Below, one piece after another: positions 32,446-41,429 of a stretch of 64,000 nt of DNA. The stretch spans positions 1 to 64,000 of the forward strand of contig JAFUAD010000012.1 in assembly GCA_017460835.1 (NCBI GenBank), given 5' to 3'. The position numbers and the translations under genes were made by a program. The notes beneath the pieces were generated by a model. It did not search any database. It was given only the letters and a program-made list of their open reading frames with translations, and was not told the origin of the DNA. The stretch comes from Oscillospiraceae bacterium (GTDB lineage: Bacteria; Bacillota; Clostridia; Oscillospirales; Ruminococcaceae). Each line of letters opens with the position of its first letter. Positions within the stretch are counted from its first letter, which is position 1.

Positions 32446-33138
32446 TCAGCCGGTGATCTCGCCCATGAGGATCAGCGCTTCCTTTGCCGCCATCTGCTCC
32501 GCAATTTTCTTCGAGCGCCCCTTTCCCCTGCCGATGACATTGGAATTCAGGCGCACCTCCATCTCAAACTGCTTTGCGTGATCGGGGCCCTCCTCGCCGA
32601 CGAGCACATATTCCACATGCTCCTCCGGATTCTGCTGGATGACCTCCTGCAACACGGTTTTGTAGTCATGGAACGCCTCGGAGGGGCGGTCGAACCGCTC
32701 CGGCAGAAAGCGCAGGATGTAGGGCGTCACGGCCTCATAGCCGCCGTCCAGAAACATCGCCGCGATCACCGCTTCAAAGGCATCCGAGAGGATCGACGGG
32801 CGTTCTCTGCCGCCGGACTGATCCTCGCCGTGGCCGAGCAGGAGATACTCGCCGAGGCCGATCTCCTTCGCCCATTCAAACAGCGATTTCTCGCAGACCA
32901 GCGAAGCGCGGATCTTGGTCAGCTCGCCCTCCGGCAGGTCGGTGCAGTTCCGGAACAAATGGTTTGAGACCACGACGGACAGCACGCTGTCGCCCAAAAA
33001 TTCCAGCCGCTCGTTGCATTGCAGCGTGCGCTTTTCGTTTGCATAGGACGAATGACAGAGCGCCTCTGTCAGCAGCGCCTGATTCCGGAACCGGTAGCCG
33101 ATGACCTGTTCGAGCTCTGCCTGCGGTTTCACTTGCAT
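32446..33138 (-). CDS. rnc: Ribonuclease III
   Basis: The 230-residue enzyme cleaves double-stranded RNA in rRNA maturation and mRNA decay. The signature NERLEFLGDSVL is at 42-53 and the second catalytic group is DAFEAVIAAMFLDGGY near 119. A dsRNA-binding domain follows from about 157 (DYKTVLQEVIQQ... to GRGKGRSKKIAEQMAAKEAL). AAAGGGGG lies about 13 bp before the ATG. It follows plsX directly; the acpP gene often found between them is absent. Confidence 0.96.
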   Translation of the reverse strand: MQVKPQAELEQVIGYRFRNQALLTEALCHSSYANEKRTLQCNERLEFLGDSVLSVVVSNHLFRNCTDLPEGELTKIRASLVCEKSLFEWAKEIGLGEYLLLGHGEDQSGGRERPSILSDAFEAVIAAMFLDGGYEAVTPYILRFLPERFDRPSEAFHDYKTVLQEVIQQNPEEHVEYVLVGEEGPDHAKQFEMEVRLNSNVIGRGKGRSKKIAEQMAAKEALILMGEITG

Positions 33139-33162
33139 GGCACAAGATGCCCCCTTTGCTGA

Positions 33163-34170
33163 TTATTCCTCGCTCTGCTCCGCAGCCTTCCGCGCAGCGA
33201 GCGCCTCTGTGATCGTCTCACACACTCTGCCGTCCGCGCAGTTTTTCGCCTGCCGGATTGCATGGAAGAAGGCCTCGCCGTCCGAGCTGCCGTGCGCCTT
33301 GATGACAGGCTTTGCAATGCCGAGCAGCACTGCGCCGCCGACCTTCTTGTAATCAAACGTATCCTTGAAATTGCTCAGCTTGTCCATCATGAACAGCCCG
33401 CCGAGCTTTCCGACGCCCGAGAACAGCTCCTTCATCTTCGAGGCAAAGAATTTGCCCATACCCTCATAGAGCTTCAGGACGATATTGCCGGTAAAGCCGT
33501 CCGTGACGAGCACATCGGCGATGCCGGCGGGAATCTCTCTGCCCTCGATGTTGCCGATAAAGTTGATATCCGCGTCCTTCATCAGCACATAGGCCTCCTG
33601 CTCGAGCTCTCTGCCCTTGCATTCCTCTGCGCCGTTGTTGATGAGCGCGACGCGCGGCGTGCTGATCTGCATGACCTTTTCCATGTAAATGCTGCCCATA
33701 ATGCCGAACTGCTCCAGCATTTCCGGCCGGCACTCAACATTCGCGCCGCCGTCCATGAGAATCGCATGGCCGGTCGCAGTCGGCAGGATCGGCGCCATCG
33801 CAGCGCGCTTGATTCCCTTGATTCTGCGCGGGATCATCGTCGCACCGACCAGCAGCGCGCCGGAATTGCCCGCCGAGACAAAGGCATCGCCCTCGCCGTT
33901 TTTCAGCGCTTCGAGTCCGAGTGCCATCGAGCAGTTTTTCTTCGCCTTCACGACATCGGTCGGCTGATCCTCCATTGTGATGACCTCGGTCGTATGGAGC
34001 ACCGAGATCCCGTTCATCGGGATATTCTTCTCCGCGGCCGTTTCGCGGATCAGCTTTTCGTCGCCGCAGAGCATGACCTCGACGCCGAGCTCCTTTACCG
34101 CTCTCGCCGCACCCTCAAGCGGGCTGAGCGGCGCGTAGTCACCGCCCATTGCATCCAAAATAATCTTCAT
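33163..34170 (-). CDS. plsX: Phosphate acyltransferase PlsX
   Basis: The 335-residue peripheral membrane enzyme converts acyl-ACP to acyl-phosphate for phospholipid synthesis. The start MKIILDAMGGDYAPLSPLEGA is diagnostic. Other family marks are FVSAGNSGALLVGAT, LMDGGANVECRPEML and DVLVTDGFTGNIVLK. It begins 21 bp after trmFO and ends 24 bp before rnc. The upstream site is AGAGG. Confidence 0.96.
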   Translation of the reverse strand: MKIILDAMGGDYAPLSPLEGAARAVKELGVEVMLCGDEKLIRETAAEKNIPMNGISVLHTTEVITMEDQPTDVVKAKKNCSMALGLEALKNGEGDAFVSAGNSGALLVGATMIPRRIKGIKRAAMAPILPTATGHAILMDGGANVECRPEMLEQFGIMGSIYMEKVMQISTPRVALINNGAEECKGRELEQEAYVLMKDADINFIGNIEGREIPAGIADVLVTDGFTGNIVLKLYEGMGKFFASKMKELFSGVGKLGGLFMMDKLSNFKDTFDYKKVGGAVLLGIAKPVIKAHGSSDGEAFFHAIRQAKNCADGRVCETITEALAARKAAEQSEE

Positions 34171-34191
34171 TTCCTCTACCTCTTTGTCGCA

Positions 34192-35505
34192 TCACTCCGC
34201 GCAGAGCACGCGGTCAAGCGCCGCGAGCGCCCTGTCGGCATATGCCTGATACTTGCGCTGCTTGCCGTCCTTCCCGCGGAATTTCCCGTCAAGCATCGGA
34301 AGAATGCCCATATTTGCGCCCATCGGCTGCAAATTCTCCGTATAAGGGTCTGTGATATACGCGGTCAGTGCGCCGAGCATCGTCTCCCGCGGGAGAATCA
34401 GCCTGTTCTCTCCGCGAAGCGTGCGAACCGCATTCAGCCCCGCCAGTATGCCGCTGCCTGCGGATTCCATATACCCCTCCACGCCGGTCATCTGTCCGGC
34501 GAAGCGGATGCGCGGCTCCGTGCGCAGCGAATAGTCCGGGTTCAGCAGCCTCGGGGAATCCAGAAAGCTGTTGCGGTGCATCACGCCATAGCGGATGAAC
34601 TCCGCGTGCTTCAGACCCGGAATCATCGAAAATACGCGCTTTTGCTCGCCCCATTTGAGATTTGTCTGGAATCCGACGAGATTCCAGAGCGTCCCCTCGC
34701 GGTTCTCCTTCCGGAGCTGCACGACCGCATAGGGGCGCTGTCCGGTGTGCGGGTCGCGCAGCCCGACCGGCTTCATCATGCCGTACCGGATTGCATCCTC
34801 GCCGCGCTTTGCCAGAACCTCGACCGGCATACAGCCCTCGTAGACCCGCAGCCCCTCCTGCTCAAAATCGTGCAGCGGCGCGGTTTCCGCATGAATCAGC
34901 GCATCGTAAAACGCCAGATATTCCTCTTTTGTCATCGGGCAGTTCAGGTAATCCGCCGTCCCCTTGTCATAGCGCGAGGCATAAAACGCCCGCTCCATCG
35001 AGATGCTCTCGCCGGTCACGATCGGTGCCGCGGCATCGTAAAAGGAGAGGGATTTGCCCGTCAGCGCCGCGATCGGTTCATGCAGCGCTTCAGAGGTCAG
35101 CGGGCCGGTCGCGATGATGACCTCGCCCTCCGGAATCCCTGTGACCTCCTCATTTTTGACGGAAATCAACGAATGGGAGCGGATTTTCTCCGTCACAAGC
35201 GCAGAAAACAGATGCCGGTCAACGGCCAGCGCGCCGCCTGCCTCGACGGCACATGCCTCCGCACAGGGCACCAGCAGCGACCCCAGCCGCCGCATCTCCT
35301 CCTTCAGCAGTCCGGCCGCGGAATCAATCCGCGCCGCCTTCAGCGAGTTGGAGCAGACCAGCTCCGCAAAATTTTCGGAGTGATGCGCCGGGGAGTATTT
35401 CTGCGGCTTCATCTCATACAGCGTGACCGGAATGCCCGCCTGCGCGATCGCCCACGCCGCCTCGCAGCCCGCGAGCCCCGCGCCGACGACTGTTACCCCG
35501 TTCAC
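34192..35505 (-). CDS. trmFO: Folate-dependent tRNA (uracil-54) methyltransferase TrmFO
   Basis: The 437-residue FAD enzyme forms m5U54 in tRNA using methylene-tetrahydrofolate, as in Gram-positive bacteria. The FAD-binding N terminus VTVVGAGLAGCEAAWAIAQ is clear, and NSLKAARIDSAAGLLKEEMRRLGSL is typical of TrmFO. GQMTGVEGYMESAGSGILAGLNA lies near the end. The start is GTG at 35505, overlapping the topA stop by 4 bp (GTGA), so the two are coupled. topA-trmFO is the common order. Confidence 0.95.
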   Translation of the reverse strand: MNGVTVVGAGLAGCEAAWAIAQAGIPVTLYEMKPQKYSPAHHSENFAELVCSNSLKAARIDSAAGLLKEEMRRLGSLLVPCAEACAVEAGGALAVDRHLFSALVTEKIRSHSLISVKNEEVTGIPEGEVIIATGPLTSEALHEPIAALTGKSLSFYDAAAPIVTGESISMERAFYASRYDKGTADYLNCPMTKEEYLAFYDALIHAETAPLHDFEQEGLRVYEGCMPVEVLAKRGEDAIRYGMMKPVGLRDPHTGQRPYAVVQLRKENREGTLWNLVGFQTNLKWGEQKRVFSMIPGLKHAEFIRYGVMHRNSFLDSPRLLNPDYSLRTEPRIRFAGQMTGVEGYMESAGSGILAGLNAVRTLRGENRLILPRETMLGALTAYITDPYTENLQPMGANMGILPMLDGKFRGKDGKQRKYQAYADRALAALDRVLCAE

Positions 35506-37583
35506 AGCGGCCGCTCAAAGCCGCAGTCCGGCTTCTCACAGACCAGCTTGCCGGCTCTGCCGCCCTTCTTGAAGAGCGTGTTGCCGCATTTCGGGCAGCG
35601 CTCCTCAACCGGCGTGCTCCATGTCATAAAGGTACACTCCGGGTAGCCCTCGCAGCCGTAAAAGCTGCGTCCCTTCTTGGATTTCTTGAGGATGATCTTC
35701 TTGCCGCAGACCGGGCAGAAGCCCTTTGTCGGCGTGACGATCTTCTTCGTATTGCGGCAGTCCGGGAATCCGGAGCAGGCAAGAAATTTGCCGAATCTGC
35801 CGATTTTAATGACCATCGGCTTGCCGCAGAGCTCGCAGACCTCGTCGGTCTCCTCGTCCGGCACGCGCAGCCGCTTGCCGTCCATTGCCTTCTCGGCGCT
35901 GCTGAGCGTCTTCTCGAAGCCGTCATAGAATTTGCGGAGCGATTCGACCCAGTCGGTCTTGCCCTGCTCCACGCCGTCGAGATCGCTCTCCATTTCGGCG
36001 GTGAACTTGACATCGACGATCTGCTTGAACTGATCCTTCATCAGCTCGGTCGTGACCTCACCGAGGGAGGTCGGTCTGAGCTGCTTGCCGTCCCGCTCGA
36101 CATACATACGCGAGAGAATCGTGCCGACGGTCGCGGCGTAGGTGCTCGGTCTGCCGATTCCGTTTTCCTCCAGCGCTTTGATCAGCGTCGCTTCGGTATA
36201 GCGGGAGGGCGGCTGCGTGAAGTGCTGGTTGCCTTCGATCGACTTCACTCTCAGCGGGTCGCCCTCTGTGAGCGGCGGCAGCTCCTTGTTGTCCTCCTCG
36301 GCCTGCGCGCCGTCCTTTGCCTCAACATAAAGGCGCGTAAATCCGTCAAATTTCACACTGAATCCCGATGCACGGAACAGGCAGTTCTTCGCGGTGATAT
36401 CCGCCGAAACGGTATCGAGCTGGCAGTTTGCCATCTGGCTCGCGATGAACCGCTCCCAGATCAGCTTATAGAGCTTGTACTGATCCGCGGTCAGGCTGTC
36501 CTTGACGCGGTCGGGCGTCAGGTTCGGCATGGTCGGGCGGATTGCCTCATGCGCATCCTGCGCGCCCTTCTTTGTTTTGAAGCTCCGCGGCGATGCGGGC
36601 AGATACGATTTGCCGTATGCCTCGCGGATATAATCCGCCGCAGCAGCCTTTGCCTCATCGGAAATGCGCAGCGAATCGGTACGCATATAGGTAATCAGAC
36701 CGACTGCACCGAGCTCCGGCACCTCAACGCCTTCATAGAGCTCCTGTGCCGCCTTCATGGTGCGGCGCGCCTGGAAGCCCATGCGGCGGGATGCCTCCTG
36801 CTGCAAGGTAGAGGTGATGAACGGCGGCGCCGGCTGACGCGAGGTCACGCGCTTTTTTACCGATTTTACGAAGAAATCTGCATTTTCGAGCGATTGCAGA
36901 ACGGCATTTGCCTCCTCGCCGGTCGCGAGCTCCGCCTTTTTGCCGTCGATCTCCGCAAGATGCGCAGAAAAGATCTTGCGGGAGGATTTCGCCGCCATTC
37001 TGGCATCCACCGTCCAGTATTCCCGCGGCTTAAATGCGCGAATCTCATTTTCTCTGTCCACGACCAGCCGCACGGCGACGGACTGCACTCTGCCCGCGGA
37101 AAGCCCTCTGCGGATTTTCCGCCAGAGGAACGGGCTGAGCTGATAGCCGACGATCCGGTCGAGAATGCGGCGCGCCTGCTGTGCGTTCACAAGATCGAGA
37201 TCAATCTTGTGCGGATGCGACATGCCCGCCTGCACGCCGGTTTTGGTGATCTCATTGAATTCCACGCGGTTGTTCTGTTCGATATCAAGCCCGAGCAGCT
37301 GCGCAAGATGCCACGAGATCGCTTCCCCCTCGCGGTCCGGGTCCGTTGCGAGCCAGACGCGGCTGCTCTTTTTCGCGCGGGATTTCAGATCCCGGATGAC
37401 ATCCTCCTTGCCCTTCATCTCAATATAAGTCGGGCGGAAATCGTGCTCGATGTCCACGCTCAGCTTGGATTTCGGCAGATCGCGCACATGACCCATAGAT
37501 GCAACGACTTCAAAGCCGCTGCCGAGATATTTCTGAATGGTTTTTGCCTTTGCAGGCGACTCCACGATCACGAGTTCTGACAT
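35502..37583 (-). CDS. topA: DNA topoisomerase I
   Basis: The 693-residue type IA topoisomerase relaxes negative supercoils. The TOPRIM domain is at 1-145 (VIVESPAKAKTIQKYLG and ATDPDREGEAISWHL). The catalytic tyrosine is in GLITYMRTDSLRIS near 300. The C terminus has three zinc ribbons: CELCGKPM...CSGFPDC, CPVCGKK...CEGYPEC and CPKCGNT...CEKPDCG. GGAAGG stands before the ATG. It follows dprA by 32 bp, the usual dprA-topA pair. Confidence 0.97.
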   Translation of the reverse strand: MSELVIVESPAKAKTIQKYLGSGFEVVASMGHVRDLPKSKLSVDIEHDFRPTYIEMKGKEDVIRDLKSRAKKSSRVWLATDPDREGEAISWHLAQLLGLDIEQNNRVEFNEITKTGVQAGMSHPHKIDLDLVNAQQARRILDRIVGYQLSPFLWRKIRRGLSAGRVQSVAVRLVVDRENEIRAFKPREYWTVDARMAAKSSRKIFSAHLAEIDGKKAELATGEEANAVLQSLENADFFVKSVKKRVTSRQPAPPFITSTLQQEASRRMGFQARRTMKAAQELYEGVEVPELGAVGLITYMRTDSLRISDEAKAAAADYIREAYGKSYLPASPRSFKTKKGAQDAHEAIRPTMPNLTPDRVKDSLTADQYKLYKLIWERFIASQMANCQLDTVSADITAKNCLFRASGFSVKFDGFTRLYVEAKDGAQAEEDNKELPPLTEGDPLRVKSIEGNQHFTQPPSRYTEATLIKALEENGIGRPSTYAATVGTILSRMYVERDGKQLRPTSLGEVTTELMKDQFKQIVDVKFTAEMESDLDGVEQGKTDWVESLRKFYDGFEKTLSSAEKAMDGKRLRVPDEETDEVCELCGKPMVIKIGRFGKFLACSGFPDCRNTKKIVTPTKGFCPVCGKKIILKKSKKGRSFYGCEGYPECTFMTWSTPVEERCPKCGNTLFKKGGRAGKLVCEKPDCGFERPL

Positions 37584-37615
37584 GTTTCTATCCTTCCTCT
37601 TGAAAAGGGTTCAAA

Positions 37616-38902
37616 TTATTTCCCGTGCCGCACGGCGCGGTACTGCTTTCCGAACAGCGATTCGACATAGCCGGAAAGCTCCAGCGAGAGCAGTGCATTC
37701 AGCAGCTCCGACAAATCCAGATCCAGCGCATCTGCAATATCATCGGCATAGGTATCGCCGTTTTCCGCAAGATACTGCACGATCGCCCGCTCCTGCGGGT
37801 CCTCCGGAAGCGGAATCTCCGCAGCGGGCTTTGCAGCGGAAGGCGCCGGACGCTTTGCCGGTTCCGCCTGCTTTTCCGCTTTCTTCGGGGCAGCGGGCTC
37901 CTCCGCGGTGTCCGGCTCTGCATGATGCAGCAAAAGCGGTAACGCCGCGCTGTCCGCATCCTCTGAGAGCAGCGGCTCCTCCGAGGGCGCCGGCGGGTAA
38001 TAGGAATCATAGGGCGAGAGCAGGTCATCGGGTCCCATCAGGGGCGCCGCACCCTCCCGCAGAAACGGGATCACGCCCGCATAGCGCGGATCAAACAGAT
38101 CGGCGGGCGGCACGCAGAGCACCTCTCTGCCCTGCTCCAGCGCACATCGCGCCGTCACGAGCGAGCCGCTCCGCGCGGCAGCCTCCATGACAGCCGTCGC
38201 ATAGCAGAGCCCGCTCAGAATGCGGTTGCGCTTCGGGAAATTCGCCGGAAGCGGCTGCACACCCGGCATATATTCCGAGAGAAACAGCCCGTTTCCGCAG
38301 GTCAGCATCCGCTCGCGGAGCTGGCTGTTCTCCCGCGGATAATTCACATTGATGCCGCAGCCGAGCACGGCGATCGTCGGCAGGCCGCTGTTCAGTGCGG
38401 CGGTATGCGCGAGCGTGTCAATGCCCTTCGCAAAACCGCTGACGACCGTGATATCATGCCCGCGCAGCCCGGCAACCATCGCCGCCGTGACCTCCTCGGT
38501 ATACGGCGAGGGCTTTCGCGTCCCGACGATCGCGAGCTTCTGCGGCCTTTGCAGCAGCTCCGCATTGCCGAGCGCCGTCAGCAAAACCGGCGGTGCCGGG
38601 ATCCGCCGCAGCTCCTCGGGATAATACGGACTTTTGATCGGCAGCAGCAGAATGCCGTGCTGCCGGCAGTAATAGACGATGCTGTCCGCTTCGTTGAGCG
38701 TGTGCTCTGTCATGCCCTTCGCGGCAGACTGCGGCAGGCCGCGGAGCGTCCCCGCCCGCATCGCGTCACAGACGGCATCGGGCGTCTCATAATCATGAAT
38801 ATAGCGCGTCAGGCCGGCGCTTCCCGCGCCGAATACCAGCGACAGCCACACCCAGTAGCGCAGCAGCTCCGGTTTTCCGTAGATCGTCTGCTGATCCGTC
38901 AT
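37616..38902 (-). CDS. dprA: DNA processing protein DprA
   Basis: The 428-residue protein loads RecA on incoming single-stranded DNA in transformation, and is widespread even in bacteria not known to be competent. The Rossmann core is visible: VGTRKPSPYTEEVT, VSGFAKGIDTLAHTAALNSG, AVLGCGINVNYPREN and FPKRNRILSGLC. After a long Pro/Ala-rich linker (about 300-360), a C-terminal winged-helix DNA-binding domain follows (RAIVQYLAENGDTYADDIADAL). ATG 38902 has GAGGGGAG 8 bp upstream. Confidence 0.95.
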   Translation of the reverse strand: MTDQQTIYGKPELLRYWVWLSLVFGAGSAGLTRYIHDYETPDAVCDAMRAGTLRGLPQSAAKGMTEHTLNEADSIVYYCRQHGILLLPIKSPYYPEELRRIPAPPVLLTALGNAELLQRPQKLAIVGTRKPSPYTEEVTAAMVAGLRGHDITVVSGFAKGIDTLAHTAALNSGLPTIAVLGCGINVNYPRENSQLRERMLTCGNGLFLSEYMPGVQPLPANFPKRNRILSGLCYATAVMEAAARSGSLVTARCALEQGREVLCVPPADLFDPRYAGVIPFLREGAAPLMGPDDLLSPYDSYYPPAPSEEPLLSEDADSAALPLLLHHAEPDTAEEPAAPKKAEKQAEPAKRPAPSAAKPAAEIPLPEDPQERAIVQYLAENGDTYADDIADALDLDLSELLNALLSLELSGYVESLFGKQYRAVRHGK

Positions 38903-38928
38903 ATGCACACTCCCCTCTGCATCGGATG

Positions 38929-39735
38929 TCATCTCCGCGCCATTTCCCAGAGGAACAGCCCCGCTGCCATTGCAGCATTCAGGGAATTGGAATCCGGAGA
39001 CATCGGGATTGTCATTTTGCAGTCACATGCAGCGCTGACCGCGCCGGGCAGGCCGTTGCCCTCGTTGCCGATCAGCACGCAGGCGCCGCCCTTGCACCGC
39101 TCCGCAAAGGAAAAGCTGCCGAGCTGCTCCGCATCGCGGTCCACGACGGCGGCACAGGTCGTCACGCCTGCCGCCTGACACGCTGAAAAGAATGCATCCA
39201 TATCGCGCACTCTGGTCAGCGGCAGACGGAACATCGCGCCCATGCTGCTGCGGATTGTTTTCGGGTTATAGAGATCGACGCACTGATAGAGATACAGCCC
39301 GTCCGCCCGGAGCGCCTCCGCTGTCCGGAGCACCGCGCCGAGATTTGACGGGTCCTGCACCTGATGCAGCATCATGCCAAAGCTGCCGCTCTGCGGCATA
39401 GTCTCCCGCTCCGGCGGCATCTCCGCGAGGGCAAACACGCCCTGTGCATGCTCCGTATCGGAAATTTCCGCGGCAAGCGCATCAGCAAGATACAGCGTCC
39501 TCACCTGCGGTGCCGCGCCGCGCAGCGCATCGCCGTACTGCTCCGCCGCATGTGCGTTCAGCAGCAGCGCCTGCACGCGGACGCCGGAGCTGAGTGCATC
39601 GAGGATCAGCCTTGCGCCCTCCATCGCGAAGCAGCGGGTTTTCTCCCGGTAATTGCGGCTTCTGTTCAGGTGCCGGAAGGCGGCAACGGTTTTATTTTTC
39701 GTGCCGGTTTGCAGGAATTCGACCATTTGCTGCAT
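38929..39735 (-). CDS. SPOUT-family RNA 2'-O-methyltransferase (TrmH/SpoU type)
   Basis: The 268-residue enzyme would methylate a ribose in rRNA or tRNA. An N-terminal substrate-binding region (up to about 100) includes KTRCFAMEGARLILDAL, as in the TrmH/RlmB group. The knotted SPOUT domain has motif 1 NLGAVLRTAEA near 134, motif 2 VLIGNEGNGLP near 222, and motif 3 IPMSPDSNSLNAAMAAGLFLWE. The exact target is not clear from sequence. It starts 38 bp past a terminator and leads into dprA 26 bp later. Confidence 0.88.
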   Translation of the reverse strand: MQQMVEFLQTGTKNKTVAAFRHLNRSRNYREKTRCFAMEGARLILDALSSGVRVQALLLNAHAAEQYGDALRGAAPQVRTLYLADALAAEISDTEHAQGVFALAEMPPERETMPQSGSFGMMLHQVQDPSNLGAVLRTAEALRADGLYLYQCVDLYNPKTIRSSMGAMFRLPLTRVRDMDAFFSACQAAGVTTCAAVVDRDAEQLGSFSFAERCKGGACVLIGNEGNGLPGAVSAACDCKMTIPMSPDSNSLNAAMAAGLFLWEMARR

Positions 39736-39773
39736 GATTTCCAGCTCCTTTCAAGACCGCCAAACAAACACAA

Positions 39774-39804
39774 ACACGCTCTGACGGTTTCCGGGAGAGC
39801 GTGT
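39774..39804 (-). terminator. Terminator after rplT
   Basis: On the minus strand a 9-bp stem (39796-39804 with 39774-39782) with a 13-nt loop is followed by a T-rich but G-interrupted tail. It ends the infC-rpmI-rplT transcript, though some read-through into the next operon is likely. Confidence 0.72.
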
Positions 39805-39817
39805 TCGATGATATTCA

Positions 39818-40171
39818 TTACAGAGCTGCCTTTGCCTTTTCGACAATTGCGGTGAAGCCAGCCGGATCATGAATGGCAATCTCGGAAAGCATCTTGCGGT
39901 TCAGGGTGATGCCTGCCTTTGTGAGACCGTTCATGAACGTAGAATAGTTCATGCCGTTGAGCTTGCAGGCAGCAGAAATACGGGTGATCCACAGTCTGCG
40001 GAAGAAGCGCTTGTTCTGCTTTCTGCCGATATATGCATACTGGCCGGACTTCATGACAGCCTGCTTCGCCATCTTGAAGTGCTTGGATTTGCTGCCCCAG
40101 TAGCCCTTTGCCAGCTTCAGTACCTTATTTCTTCTCTTGCGCGTCATCATCGCGCCCTTAATACGAGCCAT
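39818..40171 (-). CDS. rplT: Large ribosomal subunit protein bL20
   Basis: The 117-residue basic protein matches bL20: [77 protein letters not shown] core. bL20 is needed for early 50S assembly and represses its own operon by binding the leader mRNA in Gram-positive bacteria. It is the last gene of infC-rpmI-rplT, 82 bp after rpmI. Confidence 0.97.
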   Translation of the reverse strand: MARIKGAMMTRKRRNKVLKLAKGYWGSKSKHFKMAKQAVMKSGQYAYIGRKQNKRFFRRLWITRISAACKLNGMNYSTFMNGLTKAGITLNRKMLSEIAIHDPAGFTAIVEKAKAAL

Positions 40172-40253
40172 GTTCTTTATCCTCCGTAATCAACAATAAT
40201 CTCCGCGGGAGCCCCGCGGCTGAGCTTCCGTCAGGTAATCCGCCTAATCGGGC

Positions 40254-40472
40254 TTACTTGTAGGGAACCATCTCGCGGATGGTCGGTGCATTTGCCGTGC
40301 TTGCGACGCCTGCATTTCTCGCGATGCGCTTGACCTTCTTATCCTTCGAGACCAGGCGGTGACGCTTATAGGCGTGCTGGAACTTCACCTTTCCGCTGCC
40401 GGTGACCTGAAAGCGCTTCTTTGCACCGGAATGTGTCTTAACTTTGATCTTCTTAACCTTTACGGCTGCCAT
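40254..40472 (-). CDS. rpmI: Large ribosomal subunit protein bL35
   Basis: The 72-residue basic protein matches bL35 (KVKTHSGAKKRFQVTGSGKVKFQHAYKRH). It has a short N-terminal extension (MAAVKVKKIK) compared with the usual start MPKIKTH. ATG 40472 has AAGGAGG 9 bp upstream. It lies between infC and rplT. Confidence 0.95.
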   Translation of the reverse strand: MAAVKVKKIKVKTHSGAKKRFQVTGSGKVKFQHAYKRHRLVSKDKKVKRIARNAGVASTANAPTIREMVPYK

Positions 40473-40564
40473 GGATTCGTCCTCCTTGAATTTTCGTTGT
40501 ATATGATCGCGCCGCAGCGCTGCGGTGCTGCATATCGGATTTTTCGGCTTTCGCTGCTGAGGGC

Positions 40565-41167
40565 TCAGGCTTCTTCCTGCTGCTCTGCGGCGGCTGCCTG
40601 CTCCTGTGTCTGCTTCTGCGGCTTTTTCTGAGATTTTTCAGGCTTTTCGGGCTTTTGCTGCTTCGGGGACATAAACATCACAATTGCTCTGCCCTCCATC
40701 TTCGGGGGCTTATCGACAACTGCGATCTCGCCGACCTCATCGCGGTAGCGCATCAGCAGCTCCTCACCCAGATGCGGATGTGCGATCGCACGCTTGCGGA
40801 ACCGCACCGAGACCTTGACCTTATCGCCGCCCTGAAGGAACTTCTTTCCCTGTGCGACCTTTGTTTCAAAGTCATGCGTATCAATTGCGGAGAACATTCT
40901 GATCTCCTTGATCTCCACGGTCCGCTGATTTTTCCGTGCTTCCTTTTCACGCTTCTGCTGCTCGAAGCAATACTTGCCGTAATCCATGATCCGGCAGACA
41001 GGCGGGGTCGCCTGCGGCGCGATCTTGACCAGATCGAGATTCTGGTCGAACGCGAGCTTCTGCGCATCCTTTGCGGACATCACGCCCTTTTTCGAGTTGT
41101 CTGCGTCAATGACCAGCACCTCAGGGTCGCGGATTTCTTCATTGATTTGCAATTCCTGCTTGCTAAT
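40565..41167 (-). CDS. infC: Translation initiation factor IF-3, AUU start
   Basis: The 200-residue factor prevents premature subunit joining and checks the start codon. The N domain begins ISKQELQINEEIRDPEVLVID and the C domain follows after a lysine-rich linker near 80-95 (VEIKEIRMFSAIDTHDFETK). The start is best placed at ATT (41167): AGGAGGT lies 8 bp upstream, and no ATG or GTG fits. A TTG two codons earlier is too close to the ribosome site. AUU starts are known for infC and let IF-3 control itself. The C-terminal tail is Lys/Glu/Gln-rich and longer than usual. Confidence 0.94.
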   Translation of the reverse strand: MSKQELQINEEIRDPEVLVIDADNSKKGVMSAKDAQKLAFDQNLDLVKIAPQATPPVCRIMDYGKYCFEQQKREKEARKNQRTVEIKEIRMFSAIDTHDFETKVAQGKKFLQGGDKVKVSVRFRKRAIAHPHLGEELLMRYRDEVGEIAVVDKPPKMEGRAIVMFMSPKQQKPEKPEKSQKKPQKQTQEQAAAAEQQEEA

Positions 41168-41175
41168 TGCCAAGC

Positions 41176-41182
41176 ACCTCCT
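41176..41182 (-). promoter_or_regulatory. Ribosome binding site that fixes the infC AUU start
   Basis: AGGAGGT on the minus strand ends 8 bp before ATT at 41167. The only other candidate is TTG at 41173, just 2 bp past the site, which is too close. The spacing therefore decides the start. Confidence 0.8.
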
Positions 41183-41195
41183 TCTAAATCTCATC

Positions 41196-41244
41196 AAAAA
41201 AACAGCAGAGAGTGCAGACGGATTTCCGTTCTGAACTCTCTGCT
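41196..41244 (-). terminator. Attenuator in the infC leader (L20-leader type)
   Basis: On the minus strand a 10-bp stem (41235-41244 with 41204-41213), with an inner stem at 41218-41229, is followed by seven T (41202-41196). It lies between the promoter and infC. The 10-base word TTCCGTTCTG occurs at 41224-41233 and again at 41245-41254, so an alternative pairing could break the terminator. This is the layout of the Gram-positive L20 leader, in which bL20 stabilises termination. Confidence 0.75.
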
Positions 41245-41366
41245 TTCCGTTCTGTATCGCACGGTTTTGCACAAGTGCTGCCGTGTCTGAAACGATGAAA
41301 TCAGATTACCGTTTTGCTGATGCGCTGACGGTGAGAACGATTTGTTCCGCTTGCAATCCGATGTAT

Positions 41367-41395
41367 ATTCTACCCGATTTTGCAGCATTTGTCAA
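41367..41395 (-). promoter_or_regulatory. Sigma-A promoter of infC-rpmI-rplT
   Basis: On the minus strand TTGACA (41390-41395) and TAGAAT (41367-41372) are 17 bp apart. Transcription would start near 41360, giving a leader of about 195 nt to the AUU start. Confidence 0.87.
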
Positions 41396-41429
41396 GCGCA
41401 GCGGTTCTCTTTTGTGAGATTGCACAAAC

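Noticed and set aside
33139..33162. An acyl carrier protein gene between plsX and rnc
   Set aside because: Often found there, but the gap here is only 24 bp. It must be elsewhere in the genome.
40565..41272. An infC start at the first in-frame start of the longer open frame (41272)
   Set aside because: That start lies upstream of the terminator hairpin and the frame would read through the leader. The family N terminus and ribosome site point to 41167.
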